In this document: piece by piece, positions 42,659 through 53,230 of the stretch
How positions within the stretch are numbered: position 1 is the first letter of the stretch
How the letters are laid out: each line of letters starts with the position of its first letter
IMG/VR virus record: IMGVR_UViG_3300009177_000028
Span: 1-64,000 of that record
DNA from: a virus
DNA length: 64,000 nt
Reading direction: 5' to 3' (one strand)
The notes under the pieces: model-generated
Told to the model about the DNA's origin: nothing
The model's database searches: none
What the model saw: the letters and a program-made list of their open reading frames with translations, nothing else
Program-made: the position numbers and the translations under genes

Positions 42659-43507
42659 ATGAGTTTCTTAGATGATATTAATTCAGCGCAAGACTTTTTG
42701 AATCAAAATAATCCTTTAACCCAAGGTCAAAAGGATAAATTTAAGTCAGATGGATTCCTATTGCCTGCTACCTATAATGCTGATGGCAATGGCTTGCCAT
42801 ATAACAAGGTACCAAGTGATAAGCCAGGACAATTAAAAAGAAACATTGTCACTTGGTTTGTTCCACAATTTGGAATAGTAAGAATGTTTGTTAATCCTTC
42901 TTCTATTAGTTATCAACATAAGAAGTTAATTACTAAGGATAGAACCAAGGGAGGATATACTCTACAATATTGGGGAGAAGATTTAACTACCATTAACATT
43001 AGCGGCACGACTGGTAGCTCTGGTATTGAAGGAATTAACGTTCTATATGAAATGTATAGGGCAGAACAATATGCTTTTGATGCTACTGGTTTAACTTTAG
43101 CTGCCAATAATTTTAACAATGATTTGAGTCATAATATACTTAATGGTGCTGCTTCCCTATTTGGTGGAAGCGCAACTACGCAGGCGGGTGTAAGTGGATT
43201 ATTAGGTGGTATATTAGGAGTAGACTCTCCAAACAATACCCTATCTGCTAAAAACATTCCTTCTTTGGCACAGCTAGCATTTACTGTTGAAATGTATTAT
43301 GGTGGTTGGGTTTATAGAGGATTTTTTGAGAATATGACCATTAATGAAAGAGCAGATAACTTTTTGATTGAATATCAAATGACGTTTATGGCCACTCAGA
43401 GAAGAGGCTACAGAAGCAACTACTTCCCATGGACTCGTAGTGCTAAAGATGGTCCAAGTCAATATACTACTGCAAATTCATTCTCGGGGAACGTAACAGG
43501 TAAGTAA
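42659..43507 (+). CDS. Baseplate hub/tube-initiator protein
   Basis: Product of 282 aa. IVRMFVNPSSISYQHKKLITKDRTKGGYTLQYWGEDLTTINISGTTG is a pattern that I associate with baseplate proteins encoded just after the tape measure, which connect the tube to the hub. Later FTVEMYYGGWVYRGFFENMTINERADNFLIEYQMTF is a further beta pair of the same fold. AATAGGAAT precedes the ATG, and the next gene begins 3 nt after its stop. Confidence in the baseplate is good; the exact T4 counterpart (gp48/gp54-like) is a guess. Confidence 0.75.
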   Translation: MSFLDDINSAQDFLNQNNPLTQGQKDKFKSDGFLLPATYNADGNGLPYNKVPSDKPGQLKRNIVTWFVPQFGIVRMFVNPSSISYQHKKLITKDRTKGGYTLQYWGEDLTTINISGTTGSSGIEGINVLYEMYRAEQYAFDATGLTLAANNFNNDLSHNILNGAASLFGGSATTQAGVSGLLGGILGVDSPNNTLSAKNIPSLAQLAFTVEMYYGGWVYRGFFENMTINERADNFLIEYQMTFMATQRRGYRSNYFPWTRSAKDGPSQYTTANSFSGNVTGK

Positions 43508-43510
43508 AGT

Positions 43511-46500
43511 ATGAGTTTTTTAGGCGCATTAGCAGATCAAATTAGTAGTCAATTTTCCCTAGGTGAAAATACTAATCATACACTAGACTCTATCGATCCA
43601 GACACTGGTAAAGTAGAGAAGTATGGTTCTTTGGGGGATTTTGCCAAGCATTTTGATCAATCTTCTGAAAGAAGATATGTTGAAGAAGGGTACTTAAGAA
43701 AGGATCCTTACAATACAGATCCGAAGCAGTTCGAAGTATTAATGCAGGAGCCTAACGCCACTGTACTACTTAAGAAAAGAATGTTCTCATCTGTAGGGGA
43801 TAATTTTAGACCTGATTTTATGGATAAAGACGAAAAGCTTTATTATAGAGCCATGAAGATTCTTTTCCAGAATAAATGCAAACAAATTGCAGCTCTAGAA
43901 AAATTATCTAAGATTCAAAAGATAACATCTGCTGTAGGAAGTGTTCCTGATCAGTTGATGCCTATTATTTTCACACTAACTGATAGCTTTAATAGTGGTC
44001 TAGATTCTGGTTCTAATTTATTTGGTGCTTTAGGTGGTCCCGGACCATTAGCTTCTGAGCCTAGCAATTTCACTAAGGTAATTGACCGTCTTCGCAGGGT
44101 TTACGCTTTTAACACTGCCAACACCACTACTAATTGGATTACTGACTCTACCAATCTTTTCCAAGCACAATTTGGACAAGGAACTGGTGTAATAGAGCTT
44201 ACTAATTTTAGCAGCTTTAGTACCTCTACTAGTACAAGTATCGATACTCCTGGTTCATTTAGAATATCAATCGAAGACCCATATGAGTGCATGCTTATTA
44301 CAGAATATGATATCGAGAAAGCTATTAGCGATGCGACCAACATGTTCTATAATAAGAAGTTGTTTCAATTTGCTAAGGAAAATTCTGATAAGTTAATTAA
44401 TGATTTACAGTCTCGTCTTAATAAAATTAGAGCAAGTAGAAATGCTAGCCCAATCTCTATTAAGGTTGATCCTGATACCCTATTGGGTAGACGTGTAATT
44501 GCTATTCTAGATAGAAGAGGAATTGAATTGCCGTTTACGTATGATAGTTCTTCTGCGGCAGCTATTTTCTCGGGCGGTGCCTTTGGCAGTGGAACTGAGG
44601 TTCCCGATGAATACCTAAGGGGCGGTTCAGTTGCAGGAGAAGATGGTCTCGATACTCATAAGCAAGTATTTAGCAACATTCAATTTAGTTCACTAGTTAC
44701 TCCCAGCAAACATCATGGGCCCGATTCAGAATTCTCAATTTTTAATCGTCTTATTAGCACCATTTATAGCAAATTAAGTCAAGATGCAAATTCTCGAAAT
44801 GCATTTCAGACAACGAATCAAAATACCAATTATACACGTAGAAAGCTGCGTTTTAATTTTTCTGGAAAGCTAATAGTGCAGCCAATGGATACGGCTCACA
44901 TTTATATCAATTCCAAGAGTAGATGGGACGAGAAGCTATTGTCTGGTTTACAAAATATGTTTACTGGACTAGGAATGCTACAAAACATTAACAACACTCT
45001 AACTAATTTAGCCAACGCAGTAGGCGCTTTGAATCCTAGTGGCAACGTTCCATTAGAGATTGAAAAATCAGCTTTTGTTGGAAAAGATTTTCCTAATTTT
45101 TTGTGGAGTATGGTTCGTGGACAATTCGTTTCGGAGAATGAGGGTACGCACGTATTCGCCGGTATCGTTCAAAATGCTTCAGATAATTGGTCGAACGGAA
45201 AATTTACCATAGACATTAATGGTGGAGATAACAGCCTTTATTTTGATATGGGTAAGATTAACTTCAAGCCAGGAGTGGATGTCTATAACGGATCTATATT
45301 TGATCCATTAACTCCATTTAAGAGTAATTTTGATTCAATCAACAGTAACATTAATGGTTCTGAGATTCCAGAATTATTAAATGAGAATAAGTTCCTTTTA
45401 GGCACTCAACAGGGTAATACTGTTATTGACAAGTCTCTAGTTAAATTTAAACTAGGCCGCTACGCTGGGCAATTAGTTAACGAAAACTCTGTTGTTCAAG
45501 ATAGAAATTTTGATCCAGTAACAGGGCGTAGTACTAAGGTTTTCTATGCTCCTGATGGATTGGTTTATAAATGGAAAGAGGGTATTGGAGTCTTTACCCA
45601 ATTTGGAACTAACTTAACTGTTAATGATGCTGATAAGGTAGGCGCCCCTAGTATTTCAAAAGAACCATTTGCTGGTCAGAATGTAATGAACGTTTTATCT
45701 CTATTGATTGCTGGCGTTCCTTATAATTTTGCTACGTATTATAAAGCGGCTGTTGAATTTGATGGTGCTGGAGCAGATCCACAAAGCAAGCAGAGCATGG
45801 CCCATTCATTCTACCAATCTCTTAGAACAGATTTGGTTAAGTCTAATACTTTGTGGGGGAATTTCGTTCCATTTAAAAACTTAGTTGTTGATGAAGAATC
45901 ATATGTAAAACATTTACAAAAGGTAACTACTGTTATTCAAAAGAATAAAGATTTGGACGCCAAGATTAGAGAGCTACAAGATCTAAATCAAGCCGCCATC
46001 ATAGCCAGTGCTGCCAATGCTTTTTCAGAAAAGGCAAAATACGGAGATGGCTCTAGATTCTTACCTATTAAAGCTAAGGTAGATGAACTATCTAAACAAG
46101 TAGATAGCATCATTAAAGAAATTAAGAAATCTGATGATGATTCTATTCAACAGGTTGGGGATGATACTTCTTTTGATTATAGTGAATTCGTAGATTCTGG
46201 AAAAACTGGAAAGACATTAGCGGCCGATCGTAGATTGCTAAGACGACAGCTTAATTTTCTTACTAGAAGAATGTCTTACAATGTTCGTGCTAACGAGGAT
46301 AAAAATCTATTCATCGTAGATGATTTTTACGATAAAGATTTTGATATTCTAGCTTATGAAAAGACGCTTACTAATGGAATTTCGCTTTACAATAATCAAT
46401 TCACATCAGTAAGAGATAAGATTCAGCACGTGGCTAATCTACTTAACCTTGAAGTATTTTGCGACTCTCAGGGTCATATCAGATGCCGTCCGCCTCAATA

Positions 46501-48589
46501 CAATCGCATGCCAAGTTCCGTCTTTTATAAGATGATGTATTTGAAGCAAAGCCTAGGAATTCAAATTTTCCCTAAGTTTTTGGATGATATTTTCAAAGAC
46601 AAATTAAGTACATTAAGAAGTAGGCTAGAAGTTTTAGAAGATCAAATCCGTTTGGATTGTGCCGTCTTAAATTATAATGACGACTCTTCTGCTATGGCAT
46701 TCATTTTAGGCAGTGGAGCTACTAGTGGTACAGGAGACTCATTCGCCTTCCTATCTGATGACGCTAATAAGGGTCAAATTTCAGACTTTGCTAATTTGAT
46801 TATTCAAGCTAACCCAGACGACCGTGATTCTAAATTACCTCAAGATCTAGAAATTTTTGACAATGTCAAGAATAAGACTATCAAAATATCAAACAAAGAT
46901 GTATTCTCTAATTCAACTAAGTACTCGGCTATAGTTCAATCATTAAAGAGCCAAGAATTAAATGCAGATGGTATTGCAACTATTACTGATGTAAACTTTT
47001 TAAGCAATACAAGGGCTGATGATTTAATCAATAGAATATTTACTAAATCGGGGCAACGTGTAGATAAAAGAGATTATTTTGTTAAGACAGATGAAAAAGT
47101 ATACGGGGTTCAATCACCTATTAATACAACAATTGATGTCTTTAAAGTTATTCAAGACCTATCTGATAAAATTAAGGAAAGACAGAAGGCACTTAAGCTA
47201 TTTTACGATACACTAAAGGGATCTAGAGAATTTAATTCCCTAGATGATGACAAGAGTACTGCCAACGCACTTATCACTCCTGGTGTTTATGGTAACTCTC
47301 ATATTCCAGAAGTGTTTGAGCACATGATTGAAGACGAGACCTACGATGATTATGGCCTTAATTCTGGAAAACGATACATCATTAAGAGAGCCCAGATAAG
47401 AAGTCTTAATATTTCAGAGAATCCTCCAGACTATACAGCTATAGAGGTACAGGGACAACTTAATCCTGCCCTTGATAATAGTGATCTTCCCTCTGGATTG
47501 ACGGGCATTTTCCCTTCCAATGGTAATGGGTTAACAACTGCCATGGCAGTTGATTATGACCTTTGGAGAATGTATGGGTATAAGCAGGGCTCGGCCATTA
47601 ACGTACCATTCTTAAGTGATCCTGTATCCCAGTGCAGTCCATATGCGACTATGTTGCTTAGTAGAAATAGAAAAAACATTCTGCGTGGCTCAGTTACAAT
47701 TTCTGGCAACGAATTTATGCAGCCAGGAGAAGTAGTCTTTTTGGAAGATAGACAACTATTGTTTTACGTAAGTTCAGTAAAGCATAATTTTACTTTCCCT
47801 AGTTCTTTTACCACAACACTTGATTTAACTTACGGACATCCACCTGGAGAGTACATTCCAACCGTCAGTGATATGATTGGAAAGATGATCTATAATAATA
47901 AGGATGTTGCCGACCTAGTTGTTCATAGACAGGAAACTTCCGCTAATGAAATAAATATGGGAGTAATAATTAGAGGGACCGACAGCACTACTGGACAGGC
48001 TAATAATACAGTTGTAAATCAAGCTACTCCAGATGGATTTACAACTACTTTTTCTGCTCACAACGCTCAAGTTATCAATAATATTTTGTATACTACTCAA
48101 TATATGATAAATGCAAATAGCAATAAGGGCAACAATATAACGGCCAGAGTTGAACTAAGAACTTATTATGATGATAAAAATTCATCAGATATTGATCTAC
48201 AACAATTTGCCGAAGGTATTAGACAGTTGTTAGTTGGCTCAGATTCTGGATTAAGTGCTTTCACTACTGTTAAGCAAGGTAATCCTCCTAAATCATTAGA
48301 TCCTAAATTTGTTAAATCGGTCAGCGAGTCCACTGTTGATCTAAGTGATGAAAATGATAGAAGGAGCCCATCTCAAAAAGCTATTGACGCTGCACGTAAT
48401 CATAAAGCTGCAATTTCTAAGAATGGTGGGGGCGCATCATCCCCTGGCAATAACTCCGATGGTGGTGATCCAACTGTTTCTGCAATAAAAAATGAAAAAG
48501 CGGATATAAAAACAGCACTCTTGAAATATGTAGTAGACTGCTGGGTCTCTTTTGATCCGGTATCACCACAAGAATCTAATGGGTCCTAA
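43511..48589 (+). CDS. Giant baseplate hub protein
   Basis: Product of 1692 aa, the largest closed gene of the window. Early residues have helices (EKLYYRAMKILFQNKCKQIAALEKLSKIQKI), then strand pairs, a long charged helix region (residues ~800-900: LDAKIRELQDLNQAAIIASAANAFSEKAKYG) and a C-terminal part with VTISGNEFMQPGEVVFLEDRQLLFYVSSVKHNFTF, which resembles hub proteins of the gp27/gpD kind where tail beta-domains surround the spike. The next gene is the spike, matching hub-spike order. The final ~100 residues are polar and probably disordered. Domain limits cannot be fixed by eye. Confidence 0.72.
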   Translation: MSFLGALADQISSQFSLGENTNHTLDSIDPDTGKVEKYGSLGDFAKHFDQSSERRYVEEGYLRKDPYNTDPKQFEVLMQEPNATVLLKKRMFSSVGDNFRPDFMDKDEKLYYRAMKILFQNKCKQIAALEKLSKIQKITSAVGSVPDQLMPIIFTLTDSFNSGLDSGSNLFGALGGPGPLASEPSNFTKVIDRLRRVYAFNTANTTTNWITDSTNLFQAQFGQGTGVIELTNFSSFSTSTSTSIDTPGSFRISIEDPYECMLITEYDIEKAISDATNMFYNKKLFQFAKENSDKLINDLQSRLNKIRASRNASPISIKVDPDTLLGRRVIAILDRRGIELPFTYDSSSAAAIFSGGAFGSGTEVPDEYLRGGSVAGEDGLDTHKQVFSNIQFSSLVTPSKHHGPDSEFSIFNRLISTIYSKLSQDANSRNAFQTTNQNTNYTRRKLRFNFSGKLIVQPMDTAHIYINSKSRWDEKLLSGLQNMFTGLGMLQNINNTLTNLANAVGALNPSGNVPLEIEKSAFVGKDFPNFLWSMVRGQFVSENEGTHVFAGIVQNASDNWSNGKFTIDINGGDNSLYFDMGKINFKPGVDVYNGSIFDPLTPFKSNFDSINSNINGSEIPELLNENKFLLGTQQGNTVIDKSLVKFKLGRYAGQLVNENSVVQDRNFDPVTGRSTKVFYAPDGLVYKWKEGIGVFTQFGTNLTVNDADKVGAPSISKEPFAGQNVMNVLSLLIAGVPYNFATYYKAAVEFDGAGADPQSKQSMAHSFYQSLRTDLVKSNTLWGNFVPFKNLVVDEESYVKHLQKVTTVIQKNKDLDAKIRELQDLNQAAIIASAANAFSEKAKYGDGSRFLPIKAKVDELSKQVDSIIKEIKKSDDDSIQQVGDDTSFDYSEFVDSGKTGKTLAADRRLLRRQLNFLTRRMSYNVRANEDKNLFIVDDFYDKDFDILAYEKTLTNGISLYNNQFTSVRDKIQHVANLLNLEVFCDSQGHIRCRPPQYNRMPSSVFYKMMYLKQSLGIQIFPKFLDDIFKDKLSTLRSRLEVLEDQIRLDCAVLNYNDDSSAMAFILGSGATSGTGDSFAFLSDDANKGQISDFANLIIQANPDDRDSKLPQDLEIFDNVKNKTIKISNKDVFSNSTKYSAIVQSLKSQELNADGIATITDVNFLSNTRADDLINRIFTKSGQRVDKRDYFVKTDEKVYGVQSPINTTIDVFKVIQDLSDKIKERQKALKLFYDTLKGSREFNSLDDDKSTANALITPGVYGNSHIPEVFEHMIEDETYDDYGLNSGKRYIIKRAQIRSLNISENPPDYTAIEVQGQLNPALDNSDLPSGLTGIFPSNGNGLTTAMAVDYDLWRMYGYKQGSAINVPFLSDPVSQCSPYATMLLSRNRKNILRGSVTISGNEFMQPGEVVFLEDRQLLFYVSSVKHNFTFPSSFTTTLDLTYGHPPGEYIPTVSDMIGKMIYNNKDVADLVVHRQETSANEINMGVIIRGTDSTTGQANNTVVNQATPDGFTTTFSAHNAQVINNILYTTQYMINANSNKGNNITARVELRTYYDDKNSSDIDLQQFAEGIRQLLVGSDSGLSAFTTVKQGNPPKSLDPKFVKSVSESTVDLSDENDRRSPSQKAIDAARNHKAAISKNGGGASSPGNNSDGGDPTVSAIKNEKADIKTALLKYVVDCWVSFDPVSPQESNGS

Positions 48590-48591
48590 AC

Positions 48592-50643
48592 ATGGTAGGT
48601 AGTATTAATCAACATGACGAAGCGGTTGGTTTGCTTAGAAGAGCGACCATCATTAAGTGCTTCCCTAATAATGGAGTAATGAAAGTAAGACTGGCTAATA
48701 AACAGTCTTTACAAGGCCAAAGTGCGACTAGCGATATCGAAATTCCTTTACCACATTCTATGTTTTATAATAATGGAATGTATATAGGATCATATCCGGC
48801 AGAAGGTACACCAATTATTGTTGGGCAAGGAAGTGGTAATCAGTATTACTTCGTATCTTTCTTTGCTGATGTTAATTATAAAAACGTTCCTAATCTTAAA
48901 TTAGGCGAGCTATTACTTCAAAGTAATCAAGATACCAAAATAACTTTAGGTCAAGGTAGTGCTGATAAAGATGATAACTTTAATATCAACATTGGATCTG
49001 ATATTAATAAGATACACATCAATACTCGTTCAAGCTTAATTACTACTACGTTTAATAATCAAAATCATTTTACTCATGCTAGTCGTAAAGTTGAGGGAGT
49101 AGTTAAAAGAGATTTGATTAGAAACACTAAGATTACTCAAGACAATAAACTAGAGAGTGATGATTACGACTCTAAGTTTAAAGTCGTTGGCATGGACCCA
49201 AGCTCCACGGCTAACTCTTTTATTACGGGGTCCAATAAGAATCCGCCATTTGTAGAGAGTAGAGAGATTGTCTATGAATTTCAGTATGCTTCTGATGTAG
49301 ATAATGATCCTAAGGAAGCCACCCGCTATGGAACTGAGAAACCAACTCCACTGGATTTGTCCTTCCCCAATAGAAGGAAAAGCAGAGCTGATACCTTAAG
49401 CTTATCTTTAGTAGCTCCTAATTTTCTAATAGAGACAATTAAGGGTACCGTTGTAGATATCTTTGGTAACATTCTTGATATCAACAGATTTCCACTACCC
49501 ATTGGCAAGACACATGGCCAAAATACAATCAATAAAGATCAAAGCACGGACAAAGTAGCCTCTTTCTTAACTATTAAAGAAATTGAAAGAAAGAGTTTGG
49601 CTTATCATTTTGAGATAAACGCTAGAAAGAATTTAATATCTCCTGCTGGCTTGTCCTTACCCGATATCAAATCAAATGCTGACTGGGCCCGCAACCGAAG
49701 CCGTTTCTTTGTGGACATCGATAAAGAAGGTCAGTTTAAATTGAATGTACCAGCCTCTAGCGAAGTTGGAAATATTCCATTATTGACTAGATATGAAAAC
49801 TACTCTACATTTGGAGATGATAATAACAATCCAAATAAGTTAGTTTATAGATCTGACAATATAGATATTTATCAAGATTCCTTTGCATCCACTTCTTATA
49901 CTTCAACTACTGCTGGATTTATTCCGGCTACTGATGGCAGTAAGGGATCTATTGAGTTGAAGACTGGTGGTGGGGCGTCTCCTGCTCCACAGGACAGAAT
50001 TACTGGGCAAGTCATTAAGCACGGTACTGCTTATCATGACATCTTACAGACTTGTTTCATTCATCAAAACAATGATTTCTTAAATTACCAAGCTGGTGAA
50101 GTTGATCCGCTCACTGTAAATTTGAGCACTATTCCTGCGCTTAAAAATATTGTTTCCAAAACCATCATCGTTTCTGGAGATAATGCAAATGCGGGCGGTC
50201 GTAGCGGTTCATTAAATTTTGATGGATCTTTAGAAATGAATATTGGTGCTAATACGGTGGATAGACAATCATTATGGTTGGATACTGCTGGCGGATTAGT
50301 GGCCAACATTGGTCGAGATATTAATGGTAGAAGTATCATGATGGCAACTGGTGGAGATTTTTATCTTCAAGTTGGTGGCTTTGGTGTAACAGGCGATAGC
50401 CGATTTATTACTCAAAACAACGGCATTAAAGCTGGTGTTCTTGATTTAAGAATTGTTGGAGCTGGCGGCTACTGCCACATGATCCGATGTGATGATTTTG
50501 GTATTACTATTATGACACCTGGTTCTTTTAAGGCTCATTCTAAGGGAGAAATGATTTTAACCTCAGATACATCAATTAAAATTGAAAGCCCTCAGTTAGT
50601 TATTCAAGAAAGACCAGTTCTAAGGGGACTTCCATCTATTTAA
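48592..50643 (+). CDS. Central spike protein (gp5/VgrG-like)
   Basis: Product of 683 aa. Residues ~15-95 form an OB-fold typical of spike proteins (ATIIKCFPNNGVMKVRLANK, SMFYNNGMYIGSYPAEGTPIIVGQGSGNQYYFVSF). The C-terminal third is a repetitive beta-helix (SLWLDTAGGLVANIGRDINGRSIMMATGGDFYLQVGG; KGEMILTSDTSIKIESPQLVI). The trimer would sit at the tip of the tube and pierce the outer membrane. No lysozyme motif is seen, unlike T4 gp5. Position after the hub gene supports the call. Confidence 0.85.
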   Translation: MVGSINQHDEAVGLLRRATIIKCFPNNGVMKVRLANKQSLQGQSATSDIEIPLPHSMFYNNGMYIGSYPAEGTPIIVGQGSGNQYYFVSFFADVNYKNVPNLKLGELLLQSNQDTKITLGQGSADKDDNFNINIGSDINKIHINTRSSLITTTFNNQNHFTHASRKVEGVVKRDLIRNTKITQDNKLESDDYDSKFKVVGMDPSSTANSFITGSNKNPPFVESREIVYEFQYASDVDNDPKEATRYGTEKPTPLDLSFPNRRKSRADTLSLSLVAPNFLIETIKGTVVDIFGNILDINRFPLPIGKTHGQNTINKDQSTDKVASFLTIKEIERKSLAYHFEINARKNLISPAGLSLPDIKSNADWARNRSRFFVDIDKEGQFKLNVPASSEVGNIPLLTRYENYSTFGDDNNNPNKLVYRSDNIDIYQDSFASTSYTSTTAGFIPATDGSKGSIELKTGGGASPAPQDRITGQVIKHGTAYHDILQTCFIHQNNDFLNYQAGEVDPLTVNLSTIPALKNIVSKTIIVSGDNANAGGRSGSLNFDGSLEMNIGANTVDRQSLWLDTAGGLVANIGRDINGRSIMMATGGDFYLQVGGFGVTGDSRFITQNNGIKAGVLDLRIVGAGGYCHMIRCDDFGITIMTPGSFKAHSKGEMILTSDTSIKIESPQLVIQERPVLRGLPSI

Positions 50644-50651
50644 GGAGATTT

Positions 50652-51008
50652 ATGACTAAATTAAATTCTGTTATCCACCGTAAACTATTGGCACAGGCTG
50701 AAGAAGCTAGAGAAAAGAAAATGACCAAATTAGCCGAATGCATCGAAAGCTCTATTGGTCAAGAGGCAGCAGAAGAATTAGGAGAGTACCCATACACTCA
50801 ACTCCGAGAAGATATTCATTTGGATTTGTGGAAGTCTGCGGCTCGTTTGATGGCCTACTATGATATGGAAAGTGCTGATGCCGAAAAAGTAAATGAGGCA
50901 ATTGTCCATTTAGCCTCCAAAGTACTAGATGAATTGGAAAGCACATTGGGTGTAGACTCTATTGTTATAGGGCCTCTAGAACCTAAAGTTCCCGGCGAAA
51001 ACAAATAA
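50652..51008 (+). CDS. Small helical baseplate-region protein
   Basis: Product of 118 aa, nearly all helix (VIHRKLLAQAEEAREKKMTKLAECIESSIG; EDIHLDLWKSAARLMAYYDMESADAEKVNEAIVHLASKVLDELES). A strong AAGGAGATTT ribosome site suggests it is made in quantity. Family not recognised. Its place between the spike and a membrane-hydrophobic baseplate gene suggests an assembly factor or a minor hub part. Confidence 0.75.
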   Translation: MTKLNSVIHRKLLAQAEEAREKKMTKLAECIESSIGQEAAEELGEYPYTQLREDIHLDLWKSAARLMAYYDMESADAEKVNEAIVHLASKVLDELESTLGVDSIVIGPLEPKVPGENK

Positions 51009-51028
51009 GTTGATATATACAAGGTATA

Positions 51029-53230
51029 ATGAGTCCTTGCTCGCCGAATGATGTATCTGTAAATATCCCTGATGGTCCTAGCGGTCCCGCTATTCCACCA
51101 TTTGGAACTCCCTTTTCTCTTAGTCTACCCAGTTTAAATCCATTTCCAGATGGATTCCCTGAAGATTTATTAGATCTTTTAGATAGGTTACAGCTTCTCA
51201 TTCCTCCGGGTGCTTTGAAGCCCCAATTAAATCCCAATTTTGGTAAGGATGTGTTCGACGCTATTATGAAGCTGTTGGACCAGTTCATGCCATTTTTGAT
51301 GCTGTATAAGTTCTTCCTTCCTATTCTAGAACTTATTATTTGTATTATTGAAGTTCTATGCGCTTTAATGAATCCATTCAAACTAATCAGAGCTTTGAAT
51401 AGGTTGTTCACTCGTTGTATTCCAGCATTCCTTAATTTATTTCCAATCTTTGCATTAATAATTATGATTATTTCATTGTTGCTATTAATTTTAGCACTGA
51501 TTGAATACATCATTGCTCAGATCTTAAAATTTATTAAGATGATTTTAAGAAACATTATAGCTCTTGAGAAAGCTTTCTCTGATGGCGACCAGAACAGTGT
51601 TTTGGCCATCGCCAAGAAGCTTGGATCCTTGCTATGTATTTTCCAGAACTTGTTTGTTCTTTTCGCTATCTTTAATATTATCATTCAAATCATCAAGGAT
51701 ATTCTTTCTTTGATCTTCTCCATCCCCCCATGTGACGATGGCGACCCATCTGATGAAGATGGTTGCTGTACTCCTGATGTATGCCCAGCGATTGTCAAAT
51801 CTGATTACCAGAGATTTACTGGAACCTTTAAGTATTTGCCAGCAGCTTCCGTCCAAACCTCTTTGACGTTGCCTGCCATCTTTGGAAGTACTTTTAACTT
51901 TGATGTTAGACCAGAAAGTTGGCAGTTTTACGATTTGGGACAAGAGCAGGCTCAGCAGTTCAGAAACATTTTTGATGCGTATGATGTAACAATTGTACCA
52001 AAGCCAATTTTCTTCCCAACTGATTCTACCTACAGCGCTTCAACTGATCCAAAGCAGGCCCCGTACTTGCTGGCCGTTAGAGTATTTTATGACCCAGCTC
52101 AATGGGGAAGATTTGATCCAAACATTCATGGTGTCCCAAGATACGTCAAATTCTTTAACATCATCATGACGCAAGTTCCAACTACTACTTTGACAGAGGG
52201 CGACTTAACTACTCAGACAGTTAATAATGCCGTAGCGATCTTAGCTGGTGGATATGGTTACGAAGATGATGGGACAACTCCTTTGAAGGGGTTTGCTTCC
52301 GATGGAGTTACTCAAATTGGTGACCAGGCTCGATTTGAGAATTTCTTCCACATGCCAAGTCAGACCTCAACTAATCCGGACTTGTCTATTAATGATGGCT
52401 ACACATTCTTCAATGTAGACTATACGTTCCATCCAAATGTTGCTCCATTGCTTACTAAGAATTTGGTAACTTTAGGATGCATTCCTTCGATTGCTCTAAA
52501 TAGAGCCTTCGTAAATAACATTTTTGCTGGTGATATTTCTCTAAAGACTCAATTGTTAGGCAGTTTGGTTAACGGTGCCGGATTCCCAAATCCAGGAGCA
52601 GCTCAAGAGTGCTTGACCAACGCTCTAACTAACTTGCGTTCCAACATGACCGCTGCCGGAGTCGCACAGTTCCAGACAACTGCTAACTTGTGTTTGCAGA
52701 AACTAAAGGATGATACTAACGGCGCCCTTGGGCAATTAGTAGGCATTGGTTTTGATCCTTGCAAGAGTGTATTTACAGCAGAACCAAAGTCACAATTTAC
52801 TAGTGAACCAATTCTAGTTACAGTTGACATCAATGAGAGAAATGGTTTGTCCTTAACTAAGGGAATTTCCGCCGATGTAGCTAGCAATCTAGCCGCCAGA
52901 ATTACGGCCCACGCTACCTTTGGTGTTGTCTCTAATTTTACTTACGATGGATATCAATCATTCACGGCTCACCTTACCAGCAAAACACCCGGTAGTGGAA
53001 CCATCATGATTTCTTTTGATAACAATACTTTCTGTACCAACGTATTACCAACTACTGGTGACGGAACTCCAACTCATACTCTACAATCAGTTGACTATCA
53101 ATTCGTCTACACTCCAGCCAATGCAATTGCTCCTCTTGCTCCAACTGGCGATGGCGATACGGATGGCGCTCAGCCAAGAAGAGGTCCAGAGGACATTTCT
53201 GGTGATGCAGGCGGAAAGGACGGTAGTTAA
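51029..53230 (+). CDS. Baseplate-operon protein with hydrophobic N-terminal region
   Basis: Product of 733 aa. Residues ~1-85 are Pro-rich and polar. Residues 88-113, 132-165 and 199-232 are strongly hydrophobic (FFLPILELIICIIEVL; FALIIMIISLLLLILALIEY; LFVLFAIFNIIIQIIKDILSLIF), enough for three or four membrane helices. A Cys-rich acidic stretch follows (C235, C246, C247, C252). The remaining ~480 residues are soluble beta/alpha sequence, ending in Ig-like strands (SNFTYDGYQSFTAHLTSKTPGSGTIMISFDNNTF). A structural protein able to enter a membrane could form the DNA channel through the inner membrane. This is inference; the family is unknown. ACAAGG precedes the ATG. Confidence 0.75.
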   Translation: MSPCSPNDVSVNIPDGPSGPAIPPFGTPFSLSLPSLNPFPDGFPEDLLDLLDRLQLLIPPGALKPQLNPNFGKDVFDAIMKLLDQFMPFLMLYKFFLPILELIICIIEVLCALMNPFKLIRALNRLFTRCIPAFLNLFPIFALIIMIISLLLLILALIEYIIAQILKFIKMILRNIIALEKAFSDGDQNSVLAIAKKLGSLLCIFQNLFVLFAIFNIIIQIIKDILSLIFSIPPCDDGDPSDEDGCCTPDVCPAIVKSDYQRFTGTFKYLPAASVQTSLTLPAIFGSTFNFDVRPESWQFYDLGQEQAQQFRNIFDAYDVTIVPKPIFFPTDSTYSASTDPKQAPYLLAVRVFYDPAQWGRFDPNIHGVPRYVKFFNIIMTQVPTTTLTEGDLTTQTVNNAVAILAGGYGYEDDGTTPLKGFASDGVTQIGDQARFENFFHMPSQTSTNPDLSINDGYTFFNVDYTFHPNVAPLLTKNLVTLGCIPSIALNRAFVNNIFAGDISLKTQLLGSLVNGAGFPNPGAAQECLTNALTNLRSNMTAAGVAQFQTTANLCLQKLKDDTNGALGQLVGIGFDPCKSVFTAEPKSQFTSEPILVTVDINERNGLSLTKGISADVASNLAARITAHATFGVVSNFTYDGYQSFTAHLTSKTPGSGTIMISFDNNTFCTNVLPTTGDGTPTHTLQSVDYQFVYTPANAIAPLAPTGDGDTDGAQPRRGPEDISGDAGGKDGS

